Below are positions 15,458 through 22,307 of a stretch of DNA of 64,000 nt, in pieces. The position numbers and the translations under genes are program-made. Within the stretch, counting starts at the first letter, position 1. Each line of letters begins with the position of its first letter. The notes beneath the pieces were generated by a model. That model searched no databases, was not told the DNA's origin, and was given only the letters and a program-made list of their open reading frames with translations. The stretch comes from 3-1-20CM-4-69-9 sp963833655 (lineage in GTDB: Bacteria > Actinomycetota > Thermoleophilia > Gaiellales > Gaiellaceae), in contig CAWHYL010000004.1 in the NCBI GenBank assembly GCA_963833655.1, positions 930,001 to 994,000 of the forward strand, written 5' to 3'.

Positions 15458-17442
15458 GCCCGCACCGTGACGCCCTCGTAGCGCTCGGCCAGGCGTCGTT
15501 CCTCGCGCGCGTCCGGCCACAGCGCGATCAGCGACCCGCCGACGAAGACGAGACCGGCGAGCCAGATGAGGTTGACGAGCGGCTTCTGCAGCACCTTCAG
15601 GTCGACGCTGCCGTCCGCGTTCACCTGGTCGGCGATCATGAAGAGGTCGCCGCCGGTGAGCAGGTCATGGCGGATCGAGACCTCGTTGGAGACCTGGTCC
15701 TCGGCGAAGTACTGGTTCTTGCCGGGCCGGTAGCGACCGAGGTACTCGCCGCCGCGGTACACGTCGACGTTCGCGCGGATCGCGCGGTGATTGCCCTCCA
15801 GCTTCGTGTCGAAGCCGCGGAAGACCACTCGGTTGCCGGCGACGGTCATGGAGTCGCCGGGATGCAGGCGCGTCTCGCGCACCGTCTGGTACGCGCTCGA
15901 GCCGGCGACGCCGATCGCGAGCAGCACGACGGCCGCGTGCACGACGTAGCCGCCGTACCGCCGCCGGTTGCGCGCGACAAGCGACGTGAACGCGCCGCCC
16001 CACGCCACGCCGCCGAGCGCCTTGCGCGCATTCGTGCCACGCGCGAACTCCAGCGCGATCGATGCGAGCACGAACACCGAGAACGTGTAGGCGATCACAC
16101 CGATCCGCGACGATCCGGCTCCGGCCGCGAGCAGCCCGATGCCGGCGGCGACCGCTGCGACGGTGGGCCATAGGAACGCCTTGCCCAGCGCGCGCAGCGA
16201 GGCGCGACGCCACGCGACGAGCGGCCCGATTCCCATGAGCAGCAGCAGCGGCAGGCCGAAGCTGTGGAGGAAGAAGTTGTAGTAGGGCTTGCTGACCGTC
16301 GCGGCCTGTCCCGTCACCGCCTCCGACAGCAGTGGATAGATGACACCCCAGAGGATCGTCAGCGCAAGCGCCACGAGCAGCAGGTTGTTGTAGAGGAACG
16401 TCGCCTCACGTGAGACGAGCGACTCGAGGCGGGTCTTGGCCCGTAGCAGCGGCAGCCGTGAGAAGACGAGCGCGAGCGATGCCGCGGTGATGAAGCAGAT
16501 GAACCCGAGGAACCACGGCCCGATCGAGCTCTGCGTGAAGGAGTGGATCGACTGGATGATCCCGCTCCGCGTGAGGAACGTTCCGAAGATCGAGAGACAG
16601 AACGCGAGCACGACGAGCAGGACGTTCCACACCTTGAGCATCCCGCGCTTTTCCTGAATCATCACGGAGTGCAGATACGCCGTTGCTGCGAGCCACGGCA
16701 TCAGCGCGGCGTTCTCCACCGGGTCCCACGCGTAGTAGCCCCCCCAGCCGATCTCGACGTATGCCCAGTGCGCGCCGAGCAATTGGCCGACGCCGAGAAA
16801 CGCCCAGGCGGCGAGCGTCCACCGGCGCGTCGCGACGATCCAGCGCTCGTCGGTGCGGCGTGCGAGCAGCGCACCCATCGCGAACGCGAACGGCACGGTC
16901 AGGCCGACGTAGCCGAGGTAGAGCATCGGCGGGTGGATCGCCATGTACGGGTTCTGCAGGCTCGGGTTGAGCCCGGCTCCGTCCGCCGGGGCCGCCTGCG
17001 TCACGAACGGGCTCGCGACGAACACGAGCAGCATCGCGAAGAACGAGCCGATCAACCCGAGCACCGGAACGACCCAGGCGATGATCTCGCGCCCGGCGCG
17101 GCGCGCGGTCAGCACGGCGGCAACGGAGTAACCGCAGAGCACGAACAGCCACAGCAAGAGCGATCCCTCCTGGCCTCCCCAGAACGCGGTCAGGGTGTAG
17201 CCGAGCGGCAGCTCGCGGCTCGTGTGCTGCGCGACGTACGAGTACGAGAAGTCGTGGCGCGCGAGCGCCGTCAGCAGGACGACGACCGCGACCGTCGTCG
17301 AGGCGAACGCGGCCACGAGCGCGTTCCGGGCCGATGCCGCCAGCCTTCTGCGACCGTGCCAGGCAGCGAACGCGCCCGCAGCGGACGCGTACACGAGCAG
17401 CAGGAACGACGTGACGAGGGCCGCGCGGCCGAGATCAGGCAT
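15454..17442 (-). CDS. ccmF: Cytochrome c haem lyase subunit CcmF
   Basis: A 662-residue membrane protein with about fourteen to fifteen hydrophobic segments. The tryptophan-rich WWD haem-handling motif reads VEIGWGGYYAWDPVENAA, with QEGSLLLWLF upstream as in other CcmF proteins. CcmF delivers haem from CcmE to apocytochrome c outside the membrane. The stop of ccmE immediately precedes its ATG, and its end overlaps the ccmI-like gene. Genes for the exporter half (ccmA, ccmB, ccmC) and for ccmH are not in this window. Confidence 0.93.
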   Translation of the reverse strand: MPDLGRAALVTSFLLLVYASAAGAFAAWHGRRRLAASARNALVAAFASTTVAVVVLLTALARHDFSYSYVAQHTSRELPLGYTLTAFWGGQEGSLLLWLFVLCGYSVAAVLTARRAGREIIAWVVPVLGLIGSFFAMLLVFVASPFVTQAAPADGAGLNPSLQNPYMAIHPPMLYLGYVGLTVPFAFAMGALLARRTDERWIVATRRWTLAAWAFLGVGQLLGAHWAYVEIGWGGYYAWDPVENAALMPWLAATAYLHSVMIQEKRGMLKVWNVLLVVLAFCLSIFGTFLTRSGIIQSIHSFTQSSIGPWFLGFICFITAASLALVFSRLPLLRAKTRLESLVSREATFLYNNLLLVALALTILWGVIYPLLSEAVTGQAATVSKPYYNFFLHSFGLPLLLLMGIGPLVAWRRASLRALGKAFLWPTVAAVAAGIGLLAAGAGSSRIGVIAYTFSVFVLASIALEFARGTNARKALGGVAWGGAFTSLVARNRRRYGGYVVHAAVVLLAIGVAGSSAYQTVRETRLHPGDSMTVAGNRVVFRGFDTKLEGNHRAIRANVDVYRGGEYLGRYRPGKNQYFAEDQVSNEVSIRHDLLTGGDLFMIADQVNADGSVDLKVLQKPLVNLIWLAGLVFVGGSLIALWPDAREERRLAERYEGVTVRA

Positions 17443-17832
17443 CTATTTCTTGGGCGCGTACTTGGACGGGCACTTCGTGACGAGCGTGTTCGGCACCGCG
17501 ACGAACGTGCCGCGCTGCACCTTCCCGTCGACGACCACCTCGCGTCCCGTCTTGAACAGGTCCGGAACGGAGCCCTTGTAGACGACGGGCACGCTCGTCA
17601 TCGCGTGCCGATCCCGGATCAGGAAGTGGAGCCCACCCGCGTGGGCGTCGCCGGTGGGTTGGCCCGCGACGATGCCGACGAGCGAGACGCGGCCCGTGTG
17701 CCCCGCGAGCTGGCTCGGCTGCAGCGACGGAGTCCCTCCCCCCGCGATGGACGTGTAGAGGAGGAAGACGGCGAGAACGGCCGCGACCGAGAGCGCGACG
17801 ATCAGCCGCGCCGGGCTGCCTCTACGGGCCAC
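17443..17832 (-). CDS. ccmE: Periplasmic haem chaperone CcmE, CxxxY type
   Basis: A 129-residue CcmE: one N-terminal membrane anchor (LIVALSVAAVLAVFLLYTS), then a small OB-fold with VSLVGIVAGQP, SVPVVYKGSVPDLFKTGREVVVDG and a GTFVA strand. Standard CcmE binds haem covalently through His in HxxxY. Here the motif is KCPSKY: Cys121 replaces His, giving CxxxY. CxxxY-type CcmE proteins are known in some archaea and sulfate-reducing bacteria. The gene lies between ccmG and ccmF in one operon. Confidence 0.9.
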   Translation of the reverse strand: MARRGSPARLIVALSVAAVLAVFLLYTSIAGGGTPSLQPSQLAGHTGRVSLVGIVAGQPTGDAHAGGLHFLIRDRHAMTSVPVVYKGSVPDLFKTGREVVVDGKVQRGTFVAVPNTLVTKCPSKYAPKK

Positions 17833-17856
17833 GGCGAAATTGTAGTCGTCGCCACG

Positions 17857-18462
17857 TCACGCTCGGGCCGCAAGCTCGATCTGGCGGCGGAGTGCCGCAG
17901 CGGAGAGCTGGCCACGCGTCATGCCTCGAATGCGACCATGCCGATCGACGTAGAACGTCTCGGGCAGACCGACGAGCCCGAACCGTTCGCTGGTCGAGTT
18001 GCCGGAGCCCACTGCGACGAACGGCACCCGGTGCCTGCCGAGAAAGCGCCGCGCATCGCTCGAGAAGTCGTGCACGTCGACGGCCAGGAAGACAACACGA
18101 CCGCGCTCGGCCTTCGCGGCGGCCGCGAGCAGGCCCGCTTCGCGCTCGCACGGAGTGCACCACGACGCCCAGAAGTTGAGCACCACCGGGTAGCCGCGCA
18201 GAGCGCTCAGCGCCAACCTTCCCTGTTCGGCGGATGCGCGCAGGTTGGCGGGCCATGTCTCGGAGTGCGGCCAGATCACCTTGAAGCTCACGTCGGGCAC
18301 GACCGGTGCGCGCTGCGCTCGAACGGCGTTGACGAGCCCGGCCCCCGGATTCCCGCCGGCAACGCGGTAGACGAGTGCGGCGAAGAGCGCGAGGACGCTG
18401 AGCAACGCCGCTCCGCGTAGCGCTCCGACGACGAGCCTTCGGCTAGCCTGCGGCCTCCTCAT
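17857..18462 (-). CDS. ccmG: CcmG/ResA-like thioredoxin-fold apocytochrome reductase
   Basis: A 201-residue membrane-anchored thioredoxin. One N-terminal helix (LLSVLALFAALVYRV) leads to an extracytoplasmic domain with the active site NFWASWCTPCEREAG and the cis-Pro loop VGLPETFYVDRHG. These reductants keep the CxxCH cysteines of apocytochrome c reduced for haem attachment. It is the first gene of the ccm operon here, 24 bases before ccmE. A dyad lies ~70 bases upstream of its ATG. Confidence 0.88.
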   Translation of the reverse strand: MRRPQASRRLVVGALRGAALLSVLALFAALVYRVAGGNPGAGLVNAVRAQRAPVVPDVSFKVIWPHSETWPANLRASAEQGRLALSALRGYPVVLNFWASWCTPCEREAGLLAAAAKAERGRVVFLAVDVHDFSSDARRFLGRHRVPFVAVGSGNSTSERFGLVGLPETFYVDRHGRIRGMTRGQLSAAALRRQIELAARA

Positions 18463-18528
18463 CGCACAGCGGCGTCCCGCGCCACGCCGAGATTCTAGTC
18501 CCCGCTGCTCGCGGCCGGACTCTTAGGG

Positions 18529-18542
18529 AACTCTCAAGAGTT
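18529..18542. promoter_or_regulatory. Inverted repeat between ccmG and the 54-residue membrane peptide gene
   Basis: AACTCT-CA-AGAGTT, a perfect 6-bp dyad in the divergent 150-base gap, extendable outward to GGAA...TTCC with a one-base offset. It is a candidate operator for one or both directions; no known factor is recognised. Confidence 0.35.
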
Positions 18543-18612
18543 TCCGAGCTCTCTCTCAGGTTGCGGCGGTTTTCTACGGGTCTGTAGCGCAACCTCGAGA
18601 AAGGAACTCAGG

Positions 18613-18777
18613 ATGACGTTCGTGATCGTCGCCAATGCGGTCGCCGTTGCCGTGTGCGTGGGCCTTCTCTTCGTCGTGATGCGAAAGGGCTACGCCGTCG
18701 CCGGTCGGAATCCGGTCGTCGACCTTGAGCCGATGCCGCTTCCCGTGGAGCGGGAAAGACTGGAGCGCGCTGCCTGA
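18613..18777 (+). CDS. Small single-pass membrane protein, 54 residues
   Basis: A short gene with a clear ribosome binding site (AAGGAACTCAGG before the ATG). The product has one membrane helix (VIVANAVAVAVCVGLLFVVM) and a short cytoplasmic tail with basic start and acidic end (LEPMPLPVERERLERAA). Location between the ccm operon and the cupredoxin-like lipoprotein suggests a respiratory role, but nothing in the sequence proves one. Confidence 0.6.
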   Translation: MTFVIVANAVAVAVCVGLLFVVMRKGYAVAGRNPVVDLEPMPLPVERERLERAA

Positions 18778-18813
18778 GGGCTCTTGGCCCCCGTCGCTTA
18801 GCATCTCGGCAGG

Positions 18814-19389
18814 ATGCTCGCTGCGAGCCGCCTGCTCGCCGTCGTCGTGCTCGGCGCCCTGGCCTCCGGCTGCGGTGCCTCGCACCACCGAGCGAATGTC
18901 GGATCGTCCGCCGCGGCGCGGCCGACGACCACCGCGACCGTTGCGGTTCCGCCTGGGCACCCGGATCCTCGGAGGTTTCTGCGCTGGAGCCGATCCGCGC
19001 GATCGGTCCGGCTGACGCTCGCCGCCGGGCTCGGTTCGTCCAACAACGGCTTCAACTTCGACGGGTACGGGCGAGGTGAGTTGCTCGTCACCGTTCCGCT
19101 CGGCTGGCGGATGACGATCGACTGCGTGAACAGGAGCTCGCGGCGGGCGTCGTGCGCAGTCGTACCCAGTACTCAGCACGGCGGGCCCGCGATTCCCGGC
19201 GCTACCACCCCCGACCCCGTGACCGGACTTGCCCCGGGTGCGCGCGCGAGCTTCGCCTTTACGACGAGGGGAACGGGCTCATACCGGCTCGTGAGCCTCG
19301 TCCCCGGGCAGGCGGGCGCCCGCATGTTCGTCATCCTCGACGTCGTCCGCGGAGGCGCGCCCTCGGCGCGCGCCAGAAGCGGTCCCTAG
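18814..19389 (+). CDS. Lipoprotein with a sulfocyanin-like cupredoxin fold lacking copper ligands
   Basis: A 191-residue exported protein. The signal peptide ends in a lipobox-like LASGC. The mature part has GSSNNGFNFDGYGRGELLV and VTVPLGWRMTIDCVN, the pattern at the start of sulfocyanin-type cupredoxins, then a GLAPGARASFAFTTRGTGSYRLVS strand pair. Where sulfocyanins have the His, Cys, His and Met copper ligands, this protein has RASCAVVP and YRLVSLVPGQAGARM, so a type 1 copper site seems absent. A TAGCAT box lies 9 bases before the ATG. The stop codon shares CTAG with ctaB, which it meets tail to tail. The fold call is by eye. Confidence 0.5.
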   Translation: MLAASRLLAVVVLGALASGCGASHHRANVGSSAAARPTTTATVAVPPGHPDPRRFLRWSRSARSVRLTLAAGLGSSNNGFNFDGYGRGELLVTVPLGWRMTIDCVNRSSRRASCAVVPSTQHGGPAIPGATTPDPVTGLAPGARASFAFTTRGTGSYRLVSLVPGQAGARMFVILDVVRGGAPSARARSGP

Positions 19390-20585
19390 GCCGCGACGTC
19401 GACCGCCGCGGCCACGAAGAGCAACGCGAGGTAGAGCAGCGAGTAGTGGAACGCGAGCGACGCGGTTCTGCGTTCGGCGCGACGGCCGAGACGAACGGCG
19501 AGCGCGATGAAGACGGCGCCGAGTACAGCGGCCGCCGTGACGTAGAGCAACCCGAACGATCCGGCCACGTACGGGACTGCCGAAAAGGCGACGAGCACCA
19601 CCGTGTAGACGACGATCCGTCGGGTCGTTCGCCGCTCACCGGAGACGACGGGGAGCATCGGGACGCGCGCCGCAGCGTAGTGCTCCTTCAGAAGGAGCGC
19701 GAGCGACCAGAAATGCGGAGGCGTCCAGAGAAACACGATCACGAACAACCAGACAGCCGGGAGCCCGAGGCTTCCGGTCGCAGCCGCGTAGCCGACGATC
19801 GGAGGAACCGCTCCGGCGGCGCCTCCGAGGACGATGTTGGCCGGGCCGCGGCGCTTGAGGTACCCCGTGTAGACGCACACGTAGAAGAGGTTGCCCCCGA
19901 GCGCCAGCACGGCCGTCAGCACGTTCACCGTCGACGCCAGCAGCGCGAATGACGCTGCGGAGAGCACGAGACCGAACTCGAGCGCACGCGGTGCGGCGAG
20001 GCGCCCGGCCGCAACCGGGCGGCGCTCCGTCCGCGGTCCCATCAGCCGGTCGAGGTCGCGGTCGAGCACGTGGTTCAATGCGCTCGCTCCAGCACATGCG
20101 AGCGCAAGCCCCACGAGTGCGAGCACAAAACGTCCGACCGGCGGCATGCCCTGCGCGCCGACGACCATGCCGCACGCGCCGGTCAGCAGGAGCAGTGTCA
20201 TGATCCGCGGCTTCGTCAGCATGAGGTAGTCGGCTGCCGTCCCGCGCGGGATCCGCTGCCCTCGGAACGACATGGCGGCGAGCCTGGCAGTCGCCGCGAG
20301 GCCGAGCACGGCGAGCGTCAGGTGCGCGCTGCGCTCGGTGACGGTGGCTGTGGCGAGGATGAGAGCGAGAGACGCAAGCGCGGCGGGCAGCAGGGCCCGG
20401 TGGGAGACGGCTGCCGCGATCACGAGCGCCGCTAGAGCCGGCAGGACGAGCGCGGCCACGACGCGGTGGGCTTCGCCGGTGCCCTGCGCCCCGGTCGCGA
20501 CGGCGAGGACAGCCGCGCCGACGGCGGCGATCCCCGTCACGCGCAGGTAGGCGCCGGGCGAGGCGTCGGTGTCGAGTGGGTCCAT
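19386..20585 (-). CDS. ctaB: Protohaem IX farnesyltransferase CtaB with an extra N-terminal membrane half
   Basis: This enzyme makes haem O from haem B for cytochrome oxidase. The prenyltransferase part begins near residue 135 (YLMLTKPRIMTLLLLTG) with the Asp-rich metal site NHVLDRDLDRLM and the second motif region YTGYLKRRGPANIVLGGAAGA. Before it are ~125 residues with four hydrophobic segments, including GEAHRVVAALVLPALAALVIAA, which resembles a helix of the haem A synthase family. Fused CtaA-CtaB proteins are known; this would be only a half-length CtaA part. It is the last gene of the oxidase operon; its ATG overlaps the 44-residue peptide's stop (TGATG). Confidence 0.9.
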   Translation of the reverse strand: MDPLDTDASPGAYLRVTGIAAVGAAVLAVATGAQGTGEAHRVVAALVLPALAALVIAAAVSHRALLPAALASLALILATATVTERSAHLTLAVLGLAATARLAAMSFRGQRIPRGTAADYLMLTKPRIMTLLLLTGACGMVVGAQGMPPVGRFVLALVGLALACAGASALNHVLDRDLDRLMGPRTERRPVAAGRLAAPRALEFGLVLSAASFALLASTVNVLTAVLALGGNLFYVCVYTGYLKRRGPANIVLGGAAGAVPPIVGYAAATGSLGLPAVWLFVIVFLWTPPHFWSLALLLKEHYAAARVPMLPVVSGERRTTRRIVVYTVVLVAFSAVPYVAGSFGLLYVTAAAVLGAVFIALAVRLGRRAERRTASLAFHYSLLYLALLFVAAAVDVAA

Positions 20586-20719
20586 CAGAGCTCGTCGCTG
20601 AACCTGCGTCGGCGCAACACGACGGCCCAGTAGACGCCGATTGCGACCACGACCGCGACCGGAAGGACCAGCGTGAGGATCGATCCGGTCAGGAAGTGGG
20701 CTGCGAGTGCGTCATCCAT
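20585..20719 (-). CDS. 44-residue membrane peptide in the oxidase operon
   Basis: A tiny gene with a strong ribosome binding site (AAAGGAG, 5 bases before the ATG). It codes for a single helix (ILTLVLPVAVVVAIGVYWAV) followed by the basic tail LRRRRFSDEL. The start overlaps the end of ctaG by 31 bases and the stop overlaps the ctaB ATG, so it is embedded in the operon. Position and size suggest a small oxidase subunit or assembly factor. Confidence 0.7.
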   Translation of the reverse strand: MDDALAAHFLTGSILTLVLPVAVVVAIGVYWAVVLRRRRFSDEL

Positions 20720-21606
20720 GCATGCTCCTTTCGTGTATCGGACGGCCTGTGGCCGTTACGGCCCGCCAGAATGCGCGGCTCGGGTGGCGGCTCGAGCCAG
20801 CGGTAGAGCGCCCAGATGATGGCGATCGTGAACGGGATCGAGCCGGGCACCCACATGACGCCGGCGGCGAGCTGCTGGTCGGCGAGTGCGGAGAGGCCGC
20901 CCGGCCGGTGTGCGAGGAGCGAGTAGCCACCGTAGAGCGGGTGATGGGCGAATGCCAGGACGATCGCGAGGACCCAGCTCACGAGCGTCGCGGCCATCAA
21001 GTAGACGGCACGCCCGCCGTAGCTCAGGCGGGCGCGCACAGGCGGGGAGTCGAGCACCTGCAACCAGAAGAGGAGCCCCGCGGCGAAGAACGTCGCGTGT
21101 TCGGCCTCGTGGACGTTCTGATTGGACAACGTCGTGTCGTAGAGGGACGGGATATGCCAGACGACCAGGACTGCGCAGAACAGGACGAACGCCGGCACGG
21201 GCCGCGTCAGCAACCTCCCGAGAAAACGAAGCGGGGCCGACCAGCGACTCCGCACGATGTTCTTTGCGACGGTGCGGCGGAAGCCGAGCGGCAGAGGCTG
21301 CCACAGTCGCAGCCACGGCGCCGAGAGCACGATCAGCGCAGGCGCAACCACCAGCAGGAGCAGGTGCTGCGCCATGTGGACGGAGAAGAGCCGTTCGGCG
21401 AGTGGATCGACCGGCGTGTCGAGGGCGACGACGACTGAGAGGAGGCCGCCGTAGAAGGCGGCGGCTCGCCACCGCCGCTCGGACGCCTCGCGATAACCCG
21501 GGCCCCGCCGGCGGGAACCACGTAGGTAGAGGAGCGCCGCCAGGGCGATGACGAGGATCGGCACAGGCTCCACCGGCCAGGCGGCGGGGCTTCCGAGGCT
21601 CGGCAT
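20689..21606 (-). CDS. ctaG: Cytochrome c oxidase assembly protein, CtaG (caa3) family
   Basis: A 305-residue protein with about seven membrane helices. The family's conserved histidines appear in SVHMAQHLLLLVVAPALIVL, VVWHIPSLYD, HEAEHATFFAAGLLFW and FAHHPLYGGY. In Bacillus this family is needed for formation of active caa3 oxidase, probably by helping to deliver copper. It lies between subunit III and ctaB in one operon. The last ten codons overlap the next small gene. Confidence 0.88.
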   Translation of the reverse strand: MPSLGSPAAWPVEPVPILVIALAALLYLRGSRRRGPGYREASERRWRAAAFYGGLLSVVVALDTPVDPLAERLFSVHMAQHLLLLVVAPALIVLSAPWLRLWQPLPLGFRRTVAKNIVRSRWSAPLRFLGRLLTRPVPAFVLFCAVLVVWHIPSLYDTTLSNQNVHEAEHATFFAAGLLFWLQVLDSPPVRARLSYGGRAVYLMAATLVSWVLAIVLAFAHHPLYGGYSLLAHRPGGLSALADQQLAAGVMWVPGSIPFTIAIIWALYRWLEPPPEPRILAGRNGHRPSDTRKEHAWMTHSQPTS

Positions 21607-21618
21607 CGCCCGACGGCC

Positions 21619-22305
21619 CTAGGCCAGGTAGAGGATGATCCACGCGACCACGACGAGGGCCGCGAAGTAGATCCAGAAAAAGCCGACGGCTTCGAGGCTC
21701 GGAGGGACGAACGCGAGCGGGTCCTCGATGTCGTGCGCTGAACGATAGGGATCGCCGGACGCATGCCCGGGCTCAGGCGAGCCGGTCTGCGTGTTGCGGT
21801 AGCGGATCGAAGGCGCGAGCGTCGTCTCGAGCCAGAAGATCGCCCCGACGCCGAAGAGCACGATGAAGGCCGTCCAGCCGAGGTAGACGCTCGCATACGC
21901 CCCGTCCGCGGGACCGAAGCCTTCCGTGAACCACGCGACGACCTGGAGCACGATCGCAGCGACCCCCAGGCCCAATGCCACGGCGCCTTTCACGCGCCAT
22001 TGCGCTCGGCGGTCGCGGCGGCGGTCGAGGACGCCGAGCCAGAGCACGGCCGCCCCAGCTACCCAGGCGGCGGTCGAAAGCGTCCCGAGGGTCATCGACG
22101 GATCGACGTGCTTCGGACGCCACAGGCCGCTGTTGTTCAGCGAGCGCAGGTAGAAGTACGCAAAGACGAAGCCGAGGAAGAACGTCGCGGTGGCGCCTGC
22201 GAGGAGATGAGCTGCCGACGCGAGGTTCCGCGCCAGCAGGTGCGGCTCTTCCGCCTCGACGATCTCGTACGCCGCACCTTCGCGGACCCATTCGACCTCG
22301 GCCAT
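21619..22305 (-). CDS. ctaE: Cytochrome c oxidase subunit III
   Basis: A 228-residue protein with five or more hydrophobic segments: FLGFVFAYFYLRS, WVAGAAVLWLGVL, VALGLGVAAIVLQVVAWF, VYLGWTAFIVLFGVGAIFWL and FFWIYFAALVVVAWIILYL. The layout and terminal WIYFAALVVVAWIILYL segment fit subunit III. An extended soluble loop (~residues 165-200, YRNTQTGSPEPGHASGD) precedes the last helix. It starts 2 bases after subunit I ends and is 12 bases before ctaG. Confidence 0.87.
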   Translation of the reverse strand: MAEVEWVREGAAYEIVEAEEPHLLARNLASAAHLLAGATATFFLGFVFAYFYLRSLNNSGLWRPKHVDPSMTLGTLSTAAWVAGAAVLWLGVLDRRRDRRAQWRVKGAVALGLGVAAIVLQVVAWFTEGFGPADGAYASVYLGWTAFIVLFGVGAIFWLETTLAPSIRYRNTQTGSPEPGHASGDPYRSAHDIEDPLAFVPPSLEAVGFFWIYFAALVVVAWIILYLA

Positions 22306-22307
22306 GG

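Noticed and set aside
13716..17365. Further repeat-core matches at 13716 and 17356
   Set aside because: Only 10 bases match and the surrounding residues are explained by the host proteins; likely chance. The same applies to 60180.
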